NCBI GenBank assembly: GCA_023362775.1
Contig: JALMGJ010000008.1
Location: forward strand, 23,078,501 to 23,142,500
Direction of reading: 5' to 3'
Origin: Charina bottae
Lineage: Eukaryota; Chordata; Lepidosauria; Squamata; Charinaidae
Length of the DNA stretch: 64,000 bases
Shown here one piece after another: positions 23,908 through 35,169 of this stretch. Position numbers and translations under genes: made by a program. The notes below the pieces were generated by a model. It saw only the letters and a list, made by a program, of their open reading frames with translations, searched no databases and was not told the origin of the DNA. How positions within the stretch are numbered: position 1 is the stretch's first letter; the number at the start of each line of letters is the position of its first letter.

Positions 23908-24408
23908 AATTTGGTTTAGTTTATTACAGTTGAATAGACCAGCACACAGAAATGTCATACAAAGGTATAAAGAAGTTCACCACAGTTAAGTGTCAACGCT
24001 TTTGGTATTATTACAGGAGTGAGGGCACTATCGTTCTCATTATATATCTAGATTTATTTATTTATTTATAATGTATTTCCACAACCAATGCAAGCAGTTC
24101 CACATAGTTCAACAGTGGACTCTTGAGCTACTCACACTGAATCAGATTTTCCTCAACCCAGTGCCCCTCCAGATGGGGTGAACTTCATGTTTTATATTTC
24201 CTGGCCAGTTGGCCACAATATCAGCATTATGGGTGCTGAAGGCTAATATATGGGTGCATCAAGTTGGAGTAAACCAGCTTATGTTTGAAAAGGAGCCATA
24301 GAAAAGTAAAATTGACCAGTTCATTCTTACTATATCTGCTACAGCCCTGATATCCATATGTTAATAAGGATCCCTGCACAGGGAAAGCTGACAACTTATT
24401 TCCAGATG
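23908..24408 (-). other. Putative 3'-transduced flank of the L1
   Basis: About 500 nt between the two poly(A) tracts, unlike L1. On the minus strand an AATAAA signal (plus strand TTTATT, 23920-23925) lies about 12 nt before the second poly(A), as expected for read-through to a downstream poly(A) site. Its distal end resembles the short repeat at 36620-36760. Confidence 0.65.
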
Positions 24409-24589
24409 TTTTTTTTTTTTTTTGCAGATATAATTTTTTATTATTACATTCAACATAAAACATAAACAAAACATATAACACATAACAATGATCATATATA
24501 ACACATAACAATGGTTACATTTATGTATATATATTTACATTTGATTTTATATAATTATTTTTATTATATTTAATACAATGTATCCTTCT

Positions 24590-25339
24590 TTTTTTGTCTC
24601 TAATCTTTTCTCTCCTTTATCTTTCAATCTCTTCTAACCTATTCTCTCTCTATCTATTCCTTTCCCTTTCCTTTCCTTTTGATTCTTCCTTTAACTCCTT
24701 TTCTCTTTCATCCATTCCCTTCTTCTTTTTTAACCCTCTCTCTCTCTCTCTCTCTAATCTCTTCTCTCACTTACCTTACTCACTCTTTCTAACCCTCCCA
24801 TCTCTCTCTTTTCCTTTCCTTTATCTTTCCTTTTTATTCTTCCTTTTATCCTTTCATCCATTCCTTTCTTCTTCTTCTTCTTCTTCTTCTTCTTCTTCTT
24901 CTTCTTCTTCTTCTTCTTTTTTTATTTTTATTTGACCTTCTCATTCTCTCTAATATCTTCTCTCATACTCTCTCTTTCTCTCTCTAACCTCTTCTCTCTC
25001 TTCTCTTCTGCTCTATCTTCTTTTCCTATCTTTCTTTCCCTTTTCACCCTTTCTATCCTCTTTTTCTTTCTAACCTAATCCTTTCTTTTTCTTCTTACTT
25101 TATATATATTTATCATTCTTTTTCTCCCTTTCCTTACATTATATTATTTATTTATTTATATATTTGTATCAAATTCAATCTTAAGTTTAAATCTTTGTTT
25201 TATAATACATAATACATACATACACTCCATTAAAATTCTTCCAGTTTTCTTAACAAAAAAAAAATTCTTGTAAATACTTGATTTACATTTTTCTCTTCTT
25301 ATACCTCTTTTTTTCCCTTCGCCCCTTCTTTATTTGTAC

Positions 25340-25376
<37 letters not shown>

Positions 25377-25380
25377 TGTT
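24590..25380. repeat. Pyrimidine-rich low-complexity tract with (TTC)n and (TTA)n
   Basis: Part of the L1 3' UTR (purine-rich in L1 sense). Contains about 17 TTC units (24868-24919) and about 13 ATT units (25338-25376). Confidence 0.9.
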
Positions 25381-25382
25381 CT

Positions 25383-25850
25383 CTATTTAATGTTATATTC
25401 TTTTTGAATATATTTTATGAAGGGGTCCCATGTTTCATTATACTTCCCCATTTCTTTTCCTTTTATTAAATTTGTTAATTTGTCTGTTTGCATTAAATCC
25501 ATTACTTTTATAATCCATTCTTCTTTTGTTGGAATATTTTCTTGTTTCCAGTATTGGGCGTATTTTATCCTTGCAGCTGTACTTAGATACTGAAATAAAA
25601 CCTTTTGTTTTTTATTTATATTGTCTTCAATTTTACCCAATAAATATAATTCTGGTCTCATTCTTATTTCTTTGTCGAATATTTTACATACATATTTATG
25701 TATTTTGACCCAATATTTTTTTGCTTTTTCACATAGCCACCATACATGGTAGAAAGAACCCCTTTTGTTTTTGCATTTCCAACATAAAATAGAGTTACTC
25801 ATTTTTGATTTAAATAACACCTCAGGAGACATGTACCATCTAAAAATCAT
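25383..25850 (-). pseudogene. L1 ORF2 C-terminal domain, frameshifted
   Basis: A 155-residue frame in a different phase from the RT frame above. Near residues 23-39 it has the L1 C-terminal cysteine/histidine motif (CWKCKNKRGSFYHVWWLC). It ends in KEYNIK just before the 3' UTR. The phase change relative to 25852-27357 is explained by a single missing base. Confidence 0.88.
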
Positions 25851-25851
25851 T

Positions 25852-27357
25852 TTATACGTTTTCTCTTAAATCATTACTTAAAGTAAATTTTATATTTTTG
25901 ACCCAGATTTCTTGCCAATCTTCATATGTAATTTCAATTCCTAAATTTTCCTCCCATTTTTTCATGTATTTTTTAATTTTTATGTCCTTGGTTTTCATTT
26001 CCAGTAATGTTTTATATATTTTAGAAATTACATGTTCTTCCTCTTTTTCTAATATATTATCCCAATTATTTTCTATTTTTGTAAATTGATAATTTTTTTC
26101 GTCTATTTTATATTGCTCTTTTAATTGGAAATACGTAAACCAATGACATATTATATTTTCATTTTCTAGTTCTTCCCTTGTTTTAAGTTTCTGAGTATTT
26201 CCTTCAAATTTTAACAAATTTTTATATCTTATATATTCTTTTTTATTTTGACTCCCTAATCTGGTACATGCCTCTTGGGTTGACACCCATAGTGGAAGAT
26301 TTGGTAATAGTGTTTTTTTGTATTTGTTCCAAATATTTAGCAAGGATTTTCTTATTATGTGGTTATTAAATGCCTTATGTATTTTGCTTTTATTATACCA
26401 CATGTAACCGTGCCAACCATATCTATTGTCGTGTCCTTCTAAATTCAGTAATTTTTCATTTTCTAGTTTTATCCAATCTTTAATCCATATTAGGCCGCAT
26501 GTTTCATAATATAATTTAAGGTCTGGCATTGCTAATCCCCCTCTATCTTTTGTGTCTTGTAAATATTTTAATTTTATTCTAGGTTTTTTCTTTTGCCATA
26601 TAAATTTGGATATTTCTTTTTGCCATTTTATAAAAATTTGGTTTTTAATCATAATCGGGATTGTTTGGAACAAATACAAAAATCTTGGTAGTATATTCAT
26701 TTTTATTGTAGCAATTCTCCCCAGTAATGATAACTGTAAATTTGCCCATTTTTCAAGATCTTTTTTAATTTCTTTCCATAAATTTTCATAGTTATTTTTA
26801 TACAAATCTAAGTTGTTATCTGTTAATTGTATTCCTAAATATTTTAATTTTCTGACATTTTGAAATCCTGTTATTTGTTCTAATTGACTTTTTTCTTCTT
26901 TTGTCATATTTAAATTTATCATTTTGGTTTTCTGTATATTAATTTTAAATCCTGATAAATTGCCATATTCTTGTAATTTTAAAATTAATTTTTCTATTGT
27001 ATTTCTTGGGTTTTGTATTGTTATTACTAGATCATCTGCGAAGGCCTTTAGTTTATGATTATCCTGTTTTACCTTGATCTCTTCTATATTTTGATCTTTC
27101 CTGATTTCTTCCAGTAATACTTCTAGAACCAATATGAATAATAATGGTGAAATGGGACAGCCTTGTCTTGTGCCTTTTGTTATTGTACATTCTTGGGTTT
27201 CTTCTTCGTTTACCATTATTCTTGCTTTTTGAGTCTTATATATTGCTCTTATTGCTTTTATAAATTTTTCCCCAAAGTTTCTATTTTCTAGTACTTTAAA
27301 CATAAATTCCCAATTAACGTTATCGAAAGCTTTCTCCGCATCTAGAAATAATAACAT
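25852..27357 (-). pseudogene. L1 ORF2 reverse transcriptase fragment
   Basis: A 501-residue frame, open without interruption. It begins just inside the RT catalytic domain: DAEKAFD (first catalytic Asp) at 6-12, TRQGCPISPLLF at about 63-74, and the catalytic FADD box at 106-109. Thumb and linker region follow. The endonuclease and N-terminal RT are missing through 5' truncation. The frame ends at a one-base shift at 25851, and the protein's C-terminus resumes in the next frame (25383-25850). Long open frame with one lesion indicates a fairly young copy. Confidence 0.9.
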
Positions 27358-27383
27358 TATTGGTTTTTCGTTAGCATTTTCCT

Positions 27384-28592
27384 ACATGTTGAATTGGCTG
27401 ATCTGAACCTTCAGCTTTCTGCTTCTACTTTCCCTTGGGAACTGTCTGCATATCTCACTTTTGCTTGTGTAAACACATTCTGGAACTCTTCCATATCTTC
27501 AACTTTCGCTGGTTAAGCTCCTAGGGGGCGCCATAATCTACTGTGTGAGACATGGAGGATTTTAAACAGATTTTCTCTGATTTCCACCAAGATTTTAAAC
27601 AGATTCTTTCTGACTCCTTCCAAGTTTTTATGCAAGACATTCAGGACATTGTGGAAAATATGAGGTCTAAAATGTGTCATTGGTTGGGGATGTTGTGGAT
27701 GAAATTGAGGATTTTTACAGTGACAGAAATGTTTCCTCTAAGAGTGAGATCGGGATTTCTATTGAAATGCTGAAGATCAGATAGTTGAGCTGGAGAAATT
27801 TAAGGGAGAGAGCGAGTTGCAAGCCACAAGCGAAACTGATTTTCTGGTGGAAAGCCATGAAGAAGAAGGGGTTATTATGTATGGGAGGTTTCCTGAAGAG
27901 AAGTTGGAGTTTTTGAAGGGGGCAGTTGGGCTGTTTGATCTTTTTAAGGAAAAGGCTCTGTGTACATTGTGGGGCTATGTAAATGCTTTGGTTTATTTTG
28001 AAGTGGGATAAGGGTTAAAGAATATTTATCTGGATTGCTTTTAAGGTTTGGCTGATTTCATTTATCTTTAATGATTTGGATTAAGGTTAATAAGGTATAA
28101 AAATGTCTTTGGAGGGTTTTGGGTTTATTAAGATTAAGATAATTAAAACTGTTGTATTACTAAGTATAATGGCAGACAATTTATGTGCTTTTTAGTTTGA
28201 TTTTTTTATAGTAGACAGAAATGTATAGAATAGTAGTAGAAAGGGAATAATTAAATAGATGTTATCTTTGGGGAGGGGGAAGTTGTTTAGGAGGTTTACA
28301 TGAATTTTTATTTTTTTTTCCTTTTAATATAAGGGGAGGAAGAAACTGTACTTAATGATTTTTATAATGTGCCAATGTGGAATTATTTATAGAAATAATG
28401 TGGCTTTGGTTTAATATAGAGTAAGGGATTGACTATGGAAAATTTTTGTATATCCTTGCTGTTAAAAGTCGGAAGTAACACTTCTTTGTAACTTTGAAAA
28501 AAAATTCTCTTGTGTTTTCACACCTTTTTAGTATTTTTCTCTTTGTAGTTTTTTTCCCGTAGCTTTTATCTTTGCTTGAAACTTAATAAAAT
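27384..28592 (+). mobile_element. ORF1-only L1-type element, second copy, 3' part
   Basis: Plus orientation. A decayed coding region (27552-28011) begins MEDFKQIFSDFHQDFKQIL, a heptad-like polar/hydrophobic pattern as in L1 ORF1 coiled coils, and ends VNALVYFEVG at 28011 in a shifted frame. Immediately after the stop comes about 580 nt of 3' UTR matching 1315-1924 (minus), ending ACTTAATAAAATTTATG and then a TGTC repeat. No ORF2 is present. It resembles the HAL1 ('half-L1') design. Confidence 0.65.
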
Positions 28593-28595
28593 TTA

Positions 28596-28628
<33 letters not shown>

Positions 28629-28638
28629 GCCTGCCTGC

Positions 28639-28700
<62 letters not shown>
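28596..28700. repeat. (TGTC)n-(CT)n microsatellite at a retroposon 3' end
   Basis: Seven TGTC units, a few TGCC units, then about 27 CT units, starting within a few bases of the ORF1-only element's poly(A)-signal region. It likely expanded from the tail. Confidence 0.9.
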
Positions 28701-28704
<4 letters not shown>

Positions 28705-29523
28705 GCTTGTAAATATATAAATTAGATACATGTATATACATGAAAATTGAAAATTCCTGGTTTAGCCTTAGTAATTTGTAGAACATTACCTTGTTTGTGT
28801 CCATTAGAATTATTATTCCAAGGTTGAGATGTTCTTATTGTTAGAACACTTTTCATAATATCTAAATTTAAAGCTTCCTACTTTGTTTAAGCTACTGCAG
28901 CTGACCATAAAGTGGTGAGACCAAAATGAATATGGGAATATATATATCCAACCATCCGTTTGTACCATAATTTATTTTCCTACTTGGCAATAATATACAT
29001 GTTCCAATGTTCTCAGAAGCACCATAGATCAGAACCATAATCACTAAATTGTTTCTTTTGACTGATGAATTATTTGATGACTTCCATCAAATAATTTTTA
29101 GTATCTGTTATTTAGATAGTAAATAATTTTTATTACCCATTGCTTTCACTACAAAGAAACTGGTCCCATCTTGTTGGGTCAATTTCTTTAACATAACAAA
29201 ATGGCACAGGCTCAGCAACTTGTCCAGAATGTATTCATAAAACTAGCAATCCAGTAACAAGATCTTGACACTCCTTCCATCTTGCCCACTCTGTAGAATA
29301 TAAAAGAGCATTCAAGTAGCCAGGCACTATGAAATCAATGTGAGAGGAATTGGAATGTGTTTTTTATCACCCATTCCCTCTTTTATCTTTATTTTGCTTT
29401 CTTTGGCACCCTGCACTTATAGGCACATATTTTATTTCATTAACAAACGGTCTATGTGAACTTATTACCAGGAAAAAATGTCAGTCACAGATACATGGGA
29501 TTATATCACAAATTACCAGTTTC
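28701..29523. other. Unrecognised AT-rich sequence
   Basis: No supported feature. Confidence 0.35.
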
Positions 29524-29534
29524 TAATAAGATGT

Positions 29535-29887
29535 GTGTGGTGTGGTGTGGTGACTCAGGGTGTGGTGGCTCAGCGGGTAAGATGCCAGGCTTGTCGATCG
29601 GAAGATCGCAAGTTTGGAGGTTCGAATCCCTAGCCCTGCATGCGGAGTGAGCTCCCGCACTCGCCCCAGCTCTTGCCAACCTAGCAATTCGAAAGCATGC
29701 AAATGCAAGTAGATTAATAGGTACCACTTCGGTGGGAAGGTAACAGCGTTCCGCACACGTCATGCCGGCCACATGTCCATGGAAGCGTCTTCGGACAACG
29801 CTGGCTCTTTGGCTAACAGAGATGAGCACCGGCCCCTAGAGTCGGACACGACTGCACAAATGTGCGGGGGGAACCTTTACCTTTACT
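29535..29887 (+). mobile_element. Sauria-type SINE, full length, with TSD
   Basis: TSD TAATAAGATGT at 29524-29534 and 29888-29898. A box TGGCTCAGCGGG and B box GGTTCGAATCC are intact; the 3' end has AGAGTCGGACACGACTG and CCTTTACC. A GTGTGGTG-rich stretch precedes the tRNA-like head. Confidence 0.92.
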
Positions 29888-29898
29888 TAATAAGATGT

Positions 29899-31614
29899 AG
29901 TTCCTATGAAAGAAACATTATATCTTGATTTAATGGACTATTTGCATGAAAGGGCTGTCTGTTAAATCAAAATGCCTGGTAAATCAAATGTACAGAACTG
30001 ATATAAGTTGTGTAATTATATTAATGTATAATTTGCATAAATTTATGTCATTTGAGCCACTTTTATAAATTATACAGTCACATTCTGGGTTTTTGTTTTA
30101 TTTACAGAACAGCAGTTATAGAGAAAGAGAGTCAGAAAAAGCAGACCTCTCCATTACAGAACTTTCTACCTAATATTCTGATTTTGCTGTCAGAATCACC
30201 TTAAAGGAAAACTTATTTGGTTAGTGTCTGACTGGCTTGTGTGTGGCATTGGAACACAAGGCCAAGGTCTGGGGCTTGTTTTTGTAATGCACATTGGAAG
30301 CATTTGACATGTCCTGGAAATGTACCACCAGGAAAAGAACATTTCCCCAGCTGTCAAACATTTGTATGGTGTAGGCTCAGATATGATGTAGGCTCAGATT
30401 CATGCAAATGACATAAAACATCAATAATATAATGTCAAAAATTGATGCAAATCATATATATTGCATGAATTATATGGACTGCTTCAGAAGCAACAGATTT
30501 TGCCTTTTGATTTCAGCCAAATCTGAACTAAATTTCTGCTCCTTGTATGCAAATTCCACTGAATGGAGGTCCAGAGAATCAAGGTTTTGCTGGGCTATCA
30601 CTGACTTTTTTGAAAATAAGTACAGAATAACTTTTCCAATATATTTATCTCTAAATATCGTGGGATGACCACAACTTCCAAAATTTCTCATAACATGGCT
30701 ATCATAAGTGTGATACAGCTCTATCCATATATTAATGTATGCATATTAGTATACAAGCATAAAGAGAAAAAGTGTTCACTTAATCAAAGCTATGCAGTCA
30801 AAGCACTGTTCCAGTTATTGATTATGCTTGCGTCACTTTTTTCAGCTAAGAAATATGAGTGTTCGCTAAATTAAGCTGCCATTTTTCATGTAAACAAGGG
30901 ATCCTGCTTTAACTGGCATATTGATCCATGTGGACTTTTGGGTTAGGAGTAAAGCTTCTTTAATTACTTTGCTTGACGTTTGTTTTTTACCCTGTCTTAA
31001 GATTTCTAGTTCCAGAATTTAGGGTTATTCTCATTTAGCTTATACTTAGAGCTTTATCCCCCCAACTCTGTTCAAGTAATAATGGCCAACCATGCCTATT
31101 TGGCACAGAAATAAAGAAGAGGGGAAAAAAGCTTTTTCTTCAGTTTCTCAAAGGATTTGATAACCTCTTCACTCTCCTTAGCTAGAGGTGTTTTGACCTT
31201 TAATTAAAAGGCAAATTTGTTGTCTTCCATTTGGAGACAGCAAATAATGATCTCATTAAAATGAGGTTAGTGTTCAGGCCTTAGAGCAATAAGAGCTGAA
31301 GTCTCATTAGTAGCTAACAATCCAGAACATAGCATATAAATAAAGCTAATATGGCAGAGCAAAATGCCTTGGTGCATTAAATTTGAGCAGAATCAAATGT
31401 TTACAGTCAATGATGTCTGGGGCATGAAGTTTTAATGTACTTAATAAAGGAAAGCAAATTGCTTCCTATTAGCCATGAAATGTTCCTGGAGAACTAGCCT
31501 GCAAAAAAAGTTTATCATGCAAATAGTTGTAATTAACAAGAACATTGTGAGAAAAGATCATGCCTGCTTAATAGATGCAGCAGTTATGAAGAATAAAGAC
31601 AAGGCAACTCAAAC
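29899..31614. other. Unrecognised intronic sequence
   Basis: No exon, long frame or repeat family recognised. Confidence 0.4.

Positions 31615-31650
<36 letters not shown>
31615..31650. repeat. (AAT)n microsatellite
   Basis: Twelve AAT units, read as an asparagine run in one frame only by chance. Confidence 0.95.
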
Positions 31651-31653
<3 letters not shown>

Positions 31654-32699
31654 AATTCAAACCCTGCTAAGTACAGGCACAATATAAATACTTATCCTAT
31701 GGATGCTGAAGCATATGCTTATAAGAAGCAATAAATATAATATTGGTTCTATTATAATTAATATAATAGAACCAACAATTTAGAAAGATCCTGAACAACT
31801 TAAGTGCTCATTTGATTGCAGTGTAGAATACAAATAGCTAAACTGGGCATTTCTGATTTGAAACTTTTAGAATGCAAAGATTTGCATGTGAACCAGTATT
31901 TAATTTACCAGAGTTGAAATACATCTTGGTCAGAATCATATTATTTTGCAATAATTGCCTTCACCTTGAACTTTCAGTCAAGTTCATAAAGCCATGTATA
32001 ATGCTTTAAAAATAAAATAAACATTATTTCAAATTTTAAGGTAAACTATAATATGTATTTTATTGTAGTTGCCCCAGTTCCTCTGAGAAGGTGATTACTA
32101 TTACCATTACCATTATTACTATTGCTGTTATTATTTTATTTTCATAATGCCCTACCTCCCAAAGGATGCGAGAGCAATATACAAAAAAGAACTATAAAAT
32201 CAATCTTCAACTTTAAAAGAACACTTGGATAAAATAACCACAATGCCATATACAATAAAGCAATATGACAACAATTAAATCCAAATTCATTTTAAAAAGA
32301 CAGCCTTGGGGTTTTTCCCCCCACTGCTGAGTTAAAATGCTATCCATCGATCCTTGAGTTAACACAAAACAATACTGGACTGGCATACACTGCCCCACTG
32401 CAGACCTTTCCTGCCTCAATTGCCTCTATTTTGATTCACTGCCAAATGCTGCTGTCCTGATTCTGTATGTGCAACACATGATGAGTTACTGGATGAGTCT
32501 TCCAAGTTTGCTTCCCTCCTGGTTCTGCCCTCCTGCCTTTGCTGCCTTCACTAGCCAATCATGGTGCTGGATCAGAAACTGTGAATCTGGCTGTAGGACT
32601 CACCCATTACTTGGTGCCCTTCAGGTTCTGCCCCTCCTCCTAAACCTCATTATGCCTAACTCCCATTATAAAGCCCTGAAAAAAGAAAAAGAAAAAAGA
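31651..32699. other. Unrecognised sequence
   Basis: A short TTA/CCA-rich patch at 32097-32145. Nothing else supported. Confidence 0.35.
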
Positions 32700-32708
32700 T
32701 TGGAATAT

Positions 32709-32739
<31 letters not shown>

Positions 32740-34725
32740 TTTTTCAAATTTATTCCCCGCCCATCTCCCATGCAAGGGACTCTGGGCGGGTTACAATAAA
32801 TAAAATTTAAAAACTATACAAAATATCTCACAAGCATAAAATAATAAAATAAAATCCAAGATGGATTAGGACCCGCAGAATGGATCATGGGGCTGCGGGG
32901 CCAGCCAACCCCAGGAGGCACTACCACCTCCATCGTCCCAGGCCAGGTGGCAGAGCCAGGTCTTAAGGGCCTTCCGAAAGGCCAGGAGGGAGGGGGCCAG
33001 TCTCACCTCCGGGGCAAGATATTCCATAGGGCGGGCGCTATCGCAGAGAAGGCACGCCTCCTGGACCCCGCTAGATGGAATTATCTTGTTGAGGGGGTCT
33101 GAAGCATGCCCTCTCTGCATGCACAGGTGGGGTGGGCCGAAGTTATCGGGACGAGACAATCCCTCAGGTACCCTGGTCCTATGCCATGTAGGGCTTTAAA
33201 GGTAATCACCAACACCTTGAATTGGACCTGGAAGCAAACTGGCACCCAATGCAGCTCGCGTAGCAGAGGTGTCACATGTGCCGATCTCCTGGCACCCATA
33301 ACTGCTCGCGCCGCCGCATTCTGCACCAGCTGAAGCTTCCGGATACTCTTCAAGGGTAGCCCCATGTAGAGCGCATTACAATAGTCTATACAGGAGATGA
33401 CAAGGGCATGAGTGACTGTTCGGAGGGCCTCCTGATCCAGGAAAGGGCGTAACTGGCGCACAACTCGAAGCTGTGCAAAGGCCCTCCTGGCCACGACTGC
33501 CACCTGCTCTTTGAGCAGGAGTTGCGAGTCCAGGAGGACCCCCAGATTCCACACTGGATCCGAGTGGGGTAGTGCAACCCCACCCAGAACCAAAGATGAC
33601 AACTTCCCGGATCCAGGGGGGCCATCAATCCACAGCCACTCCGTCTTAGCAGGGTTCAGTTGAAGCCTGTTGTTCCCCATCCAGACCCCCACAGCCTCCA
33701 GGCACTGAGATAAGGCATTGACCGCATCACTTACTTCACCCGGGATGGAGATGTATAACTGGGTATCATCAGCATATTGGTGATACCTCATCCCGTGGTG
33801 ACGGATGATCTCGCCCAGTGGCTTCATGTAGATGTTGAATAGGAGAGGAGAGAGAACCGACCCCTGCGGCACCCCACAAGTCAGGGGTCACGGGTCAGCT
33901 CTCTCCTCCCCTATCAACACCGACTGGGAATGGCCCTGGAGAAAGGAGGCGAACCAGCGCAAAACCACGCTGCCCGCCCCCAACTCCTCGAGCCGCCCCA
34001 AAAGTATACCGTGGTTGACGGTATTGAAAGCCGCTGAGAGATCTAAGAGAGCAAGGATGGACGCACTCCCTCCATCCCGCTCTTGCCAGAGATCATCCAT
34101 AAGCGCGACCAATGCGGTCTCTGTCCCATATCCTGGCCTGAAACCTGACTGGAAGGGGTCCAGATAATCCGTTTCCTTCAGAATCCTCTGGAGTTGCAAC
34201 GCCACCACCTTCTCAACCACCTTTCCCAAAAAGGGAAGGTGGGAGACTGGGCGAAAATTGCCCAGGATTGTAGGGTCCAGGGAAGGTTTCTTGAGGAGGG
34301 GGTGCACCAGCGCCTCCTTAAAGGCAGCCGGGAACACTCCCTCACTCAAGGATGAATTAATCATCGCCTGGACCCAGCCACATGTCACCTCACTAGCTGA
34401 TTTCACCAGCCAGGAGGGACATGGGTCAAGCTGGCATGTGGTGGCATTTACAATCCAGAGGATCCTGTCTACTTCATCAGGCGCAACAGGATCAAACTGT
34501 TCCCAGGTAACATGGTAAGTACGAGCCTCTGGCATCTCCCCAGATCTTGTCTCACGCATGGAGTCCAACTTGGAATGAATCTGAGCGAGTCCAGGAGGAC
34601 CCCCAGATTCCGCACTGGATCCGACTGGGGTAGTGCAACCCCACCCAGAACCAAAGATGACAACTTCCCGGATCCAGGGGGGGCCATCAATCCACAGCCA
34701 CTCCGTCTTACCAGGGTTCATGGGA
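32700..34725 (-). mobile_element. L2 LINE, 5'-truncated and rearranged
   Basis: Minus orientation. The 3' tail at the left has ATTT repeats (32707-32742) and the CCCGCCCATCTCCC block found at the ends of all L2 copies here. The coding part runs 32866-34585. About 138 bp at the 5' end (34584-34721) duplicates an internal segment (about 33524-33658), so the element is chimeric. GC content is well above its surroundings. Confidence 0.88.
33081..34580 (-). pseudogene. L2 ORF2 reverse transcriptase, one stop codon
   Basis: Two segments in the same frame, 33081-33872 and 33888-34580, are separated by a single in-frame TGA near 33884. Upstream part: RT N-terminal motif NFRPVSHLPFLGKVVEK and the catalytic LLDLSAAFNTV. 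Downstream part: [15 protein letters not shown], the catalytic YADD at 33-36 of that segment, then [18 protein letters not shown] and the L2 C-terminal domain. A frameshift near 33110 moves the last part (LLAFRKALKTWLCH) into the frame at 32866-33159. The endonuclease is missing. The placement in L2 rather than CR1 rests on the C-terminal wording. Confidence 0.88.
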
Positions 34726-34990
34726 GCTGAATCACACAGAGCATTTTTTCTCTTTCCTTTCTGTATATAATCAGTGAACATTGACTTCCATATTTCTGTG
34801 TGCACGATAAGGGAAGAAGAGGAGGGGTCTGGTCCCATCATTTTGGGACATTGCTTCAGCCTAACAGCTATTTCACTATTAAACCTGTTCTCTATAATTT
34901 GATTTCAAGGTACATCAACTAGCTTCCTGTACCTTTCATACACCCTTCTGCTTTTTTGGGGGGACAGCAGCAAAATGGGGTTAGACAAGA

Positions 34991-35169
34991 CTGACACCAG
35001 ACTGTGTAAAAGGAGGCATGACTACATCACTTGAAATAACTGATTTCAGTTATCATCACTTATAATGTCAGTGGTAAAGTCAAGTGACCAGCAGAAGGTA
35101 GGTCAGAGAGGCACTTATTGACATTTCAAGTGATGTAGTCATGCCTCCTTTTACATAGTCTGGTGTCAG
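34991..35169. repeat. 47-bp inverted repeat with 85-bp spacer
   Basis: Arms 34991-35037 and 35123-35169 are reverse complements at 46 of 47 positions, starting CTGACACCAGACTGTG. No clear TSD was found. It may be a MITE-like element or part of a long terminal repeat that continues to the right. Confidence 0.85.

Larger units (their letters stand above)
23893..27370 (-). mobile_element. L1 LINE, 5'-truncated, with two poly(A) tracts and 13-bp TSD
   Basis: The direct repeat TTAGCATTTTCCT at 23881-23893 and 27371-27383 delimits one insertion of about 3.48 kb in minus orientation. From the 5' side (right): ORF2 from the RT motif DAEKAFD onward, a pyrimidine-rich (plus strand) 3' UTR at about 24423-25380, a first poly(A) tract (T run, about 24410-24422), about 500 nt of non-L1 sequence, and a second poly(A) tract (T15, 23893-23907) directly at the TSD. 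This is the structure of an L1 with 3' transduction. The 5' end stops inside ORF2, so the copy cannot move again. Confidence 0.85.

Noticed and set aside
24594..24935. Serine/phenylalanine/leucine-rich 113-residue frame
   Set aside because: It is the pyrimidine-rich 3' UTR of the antisense L1.
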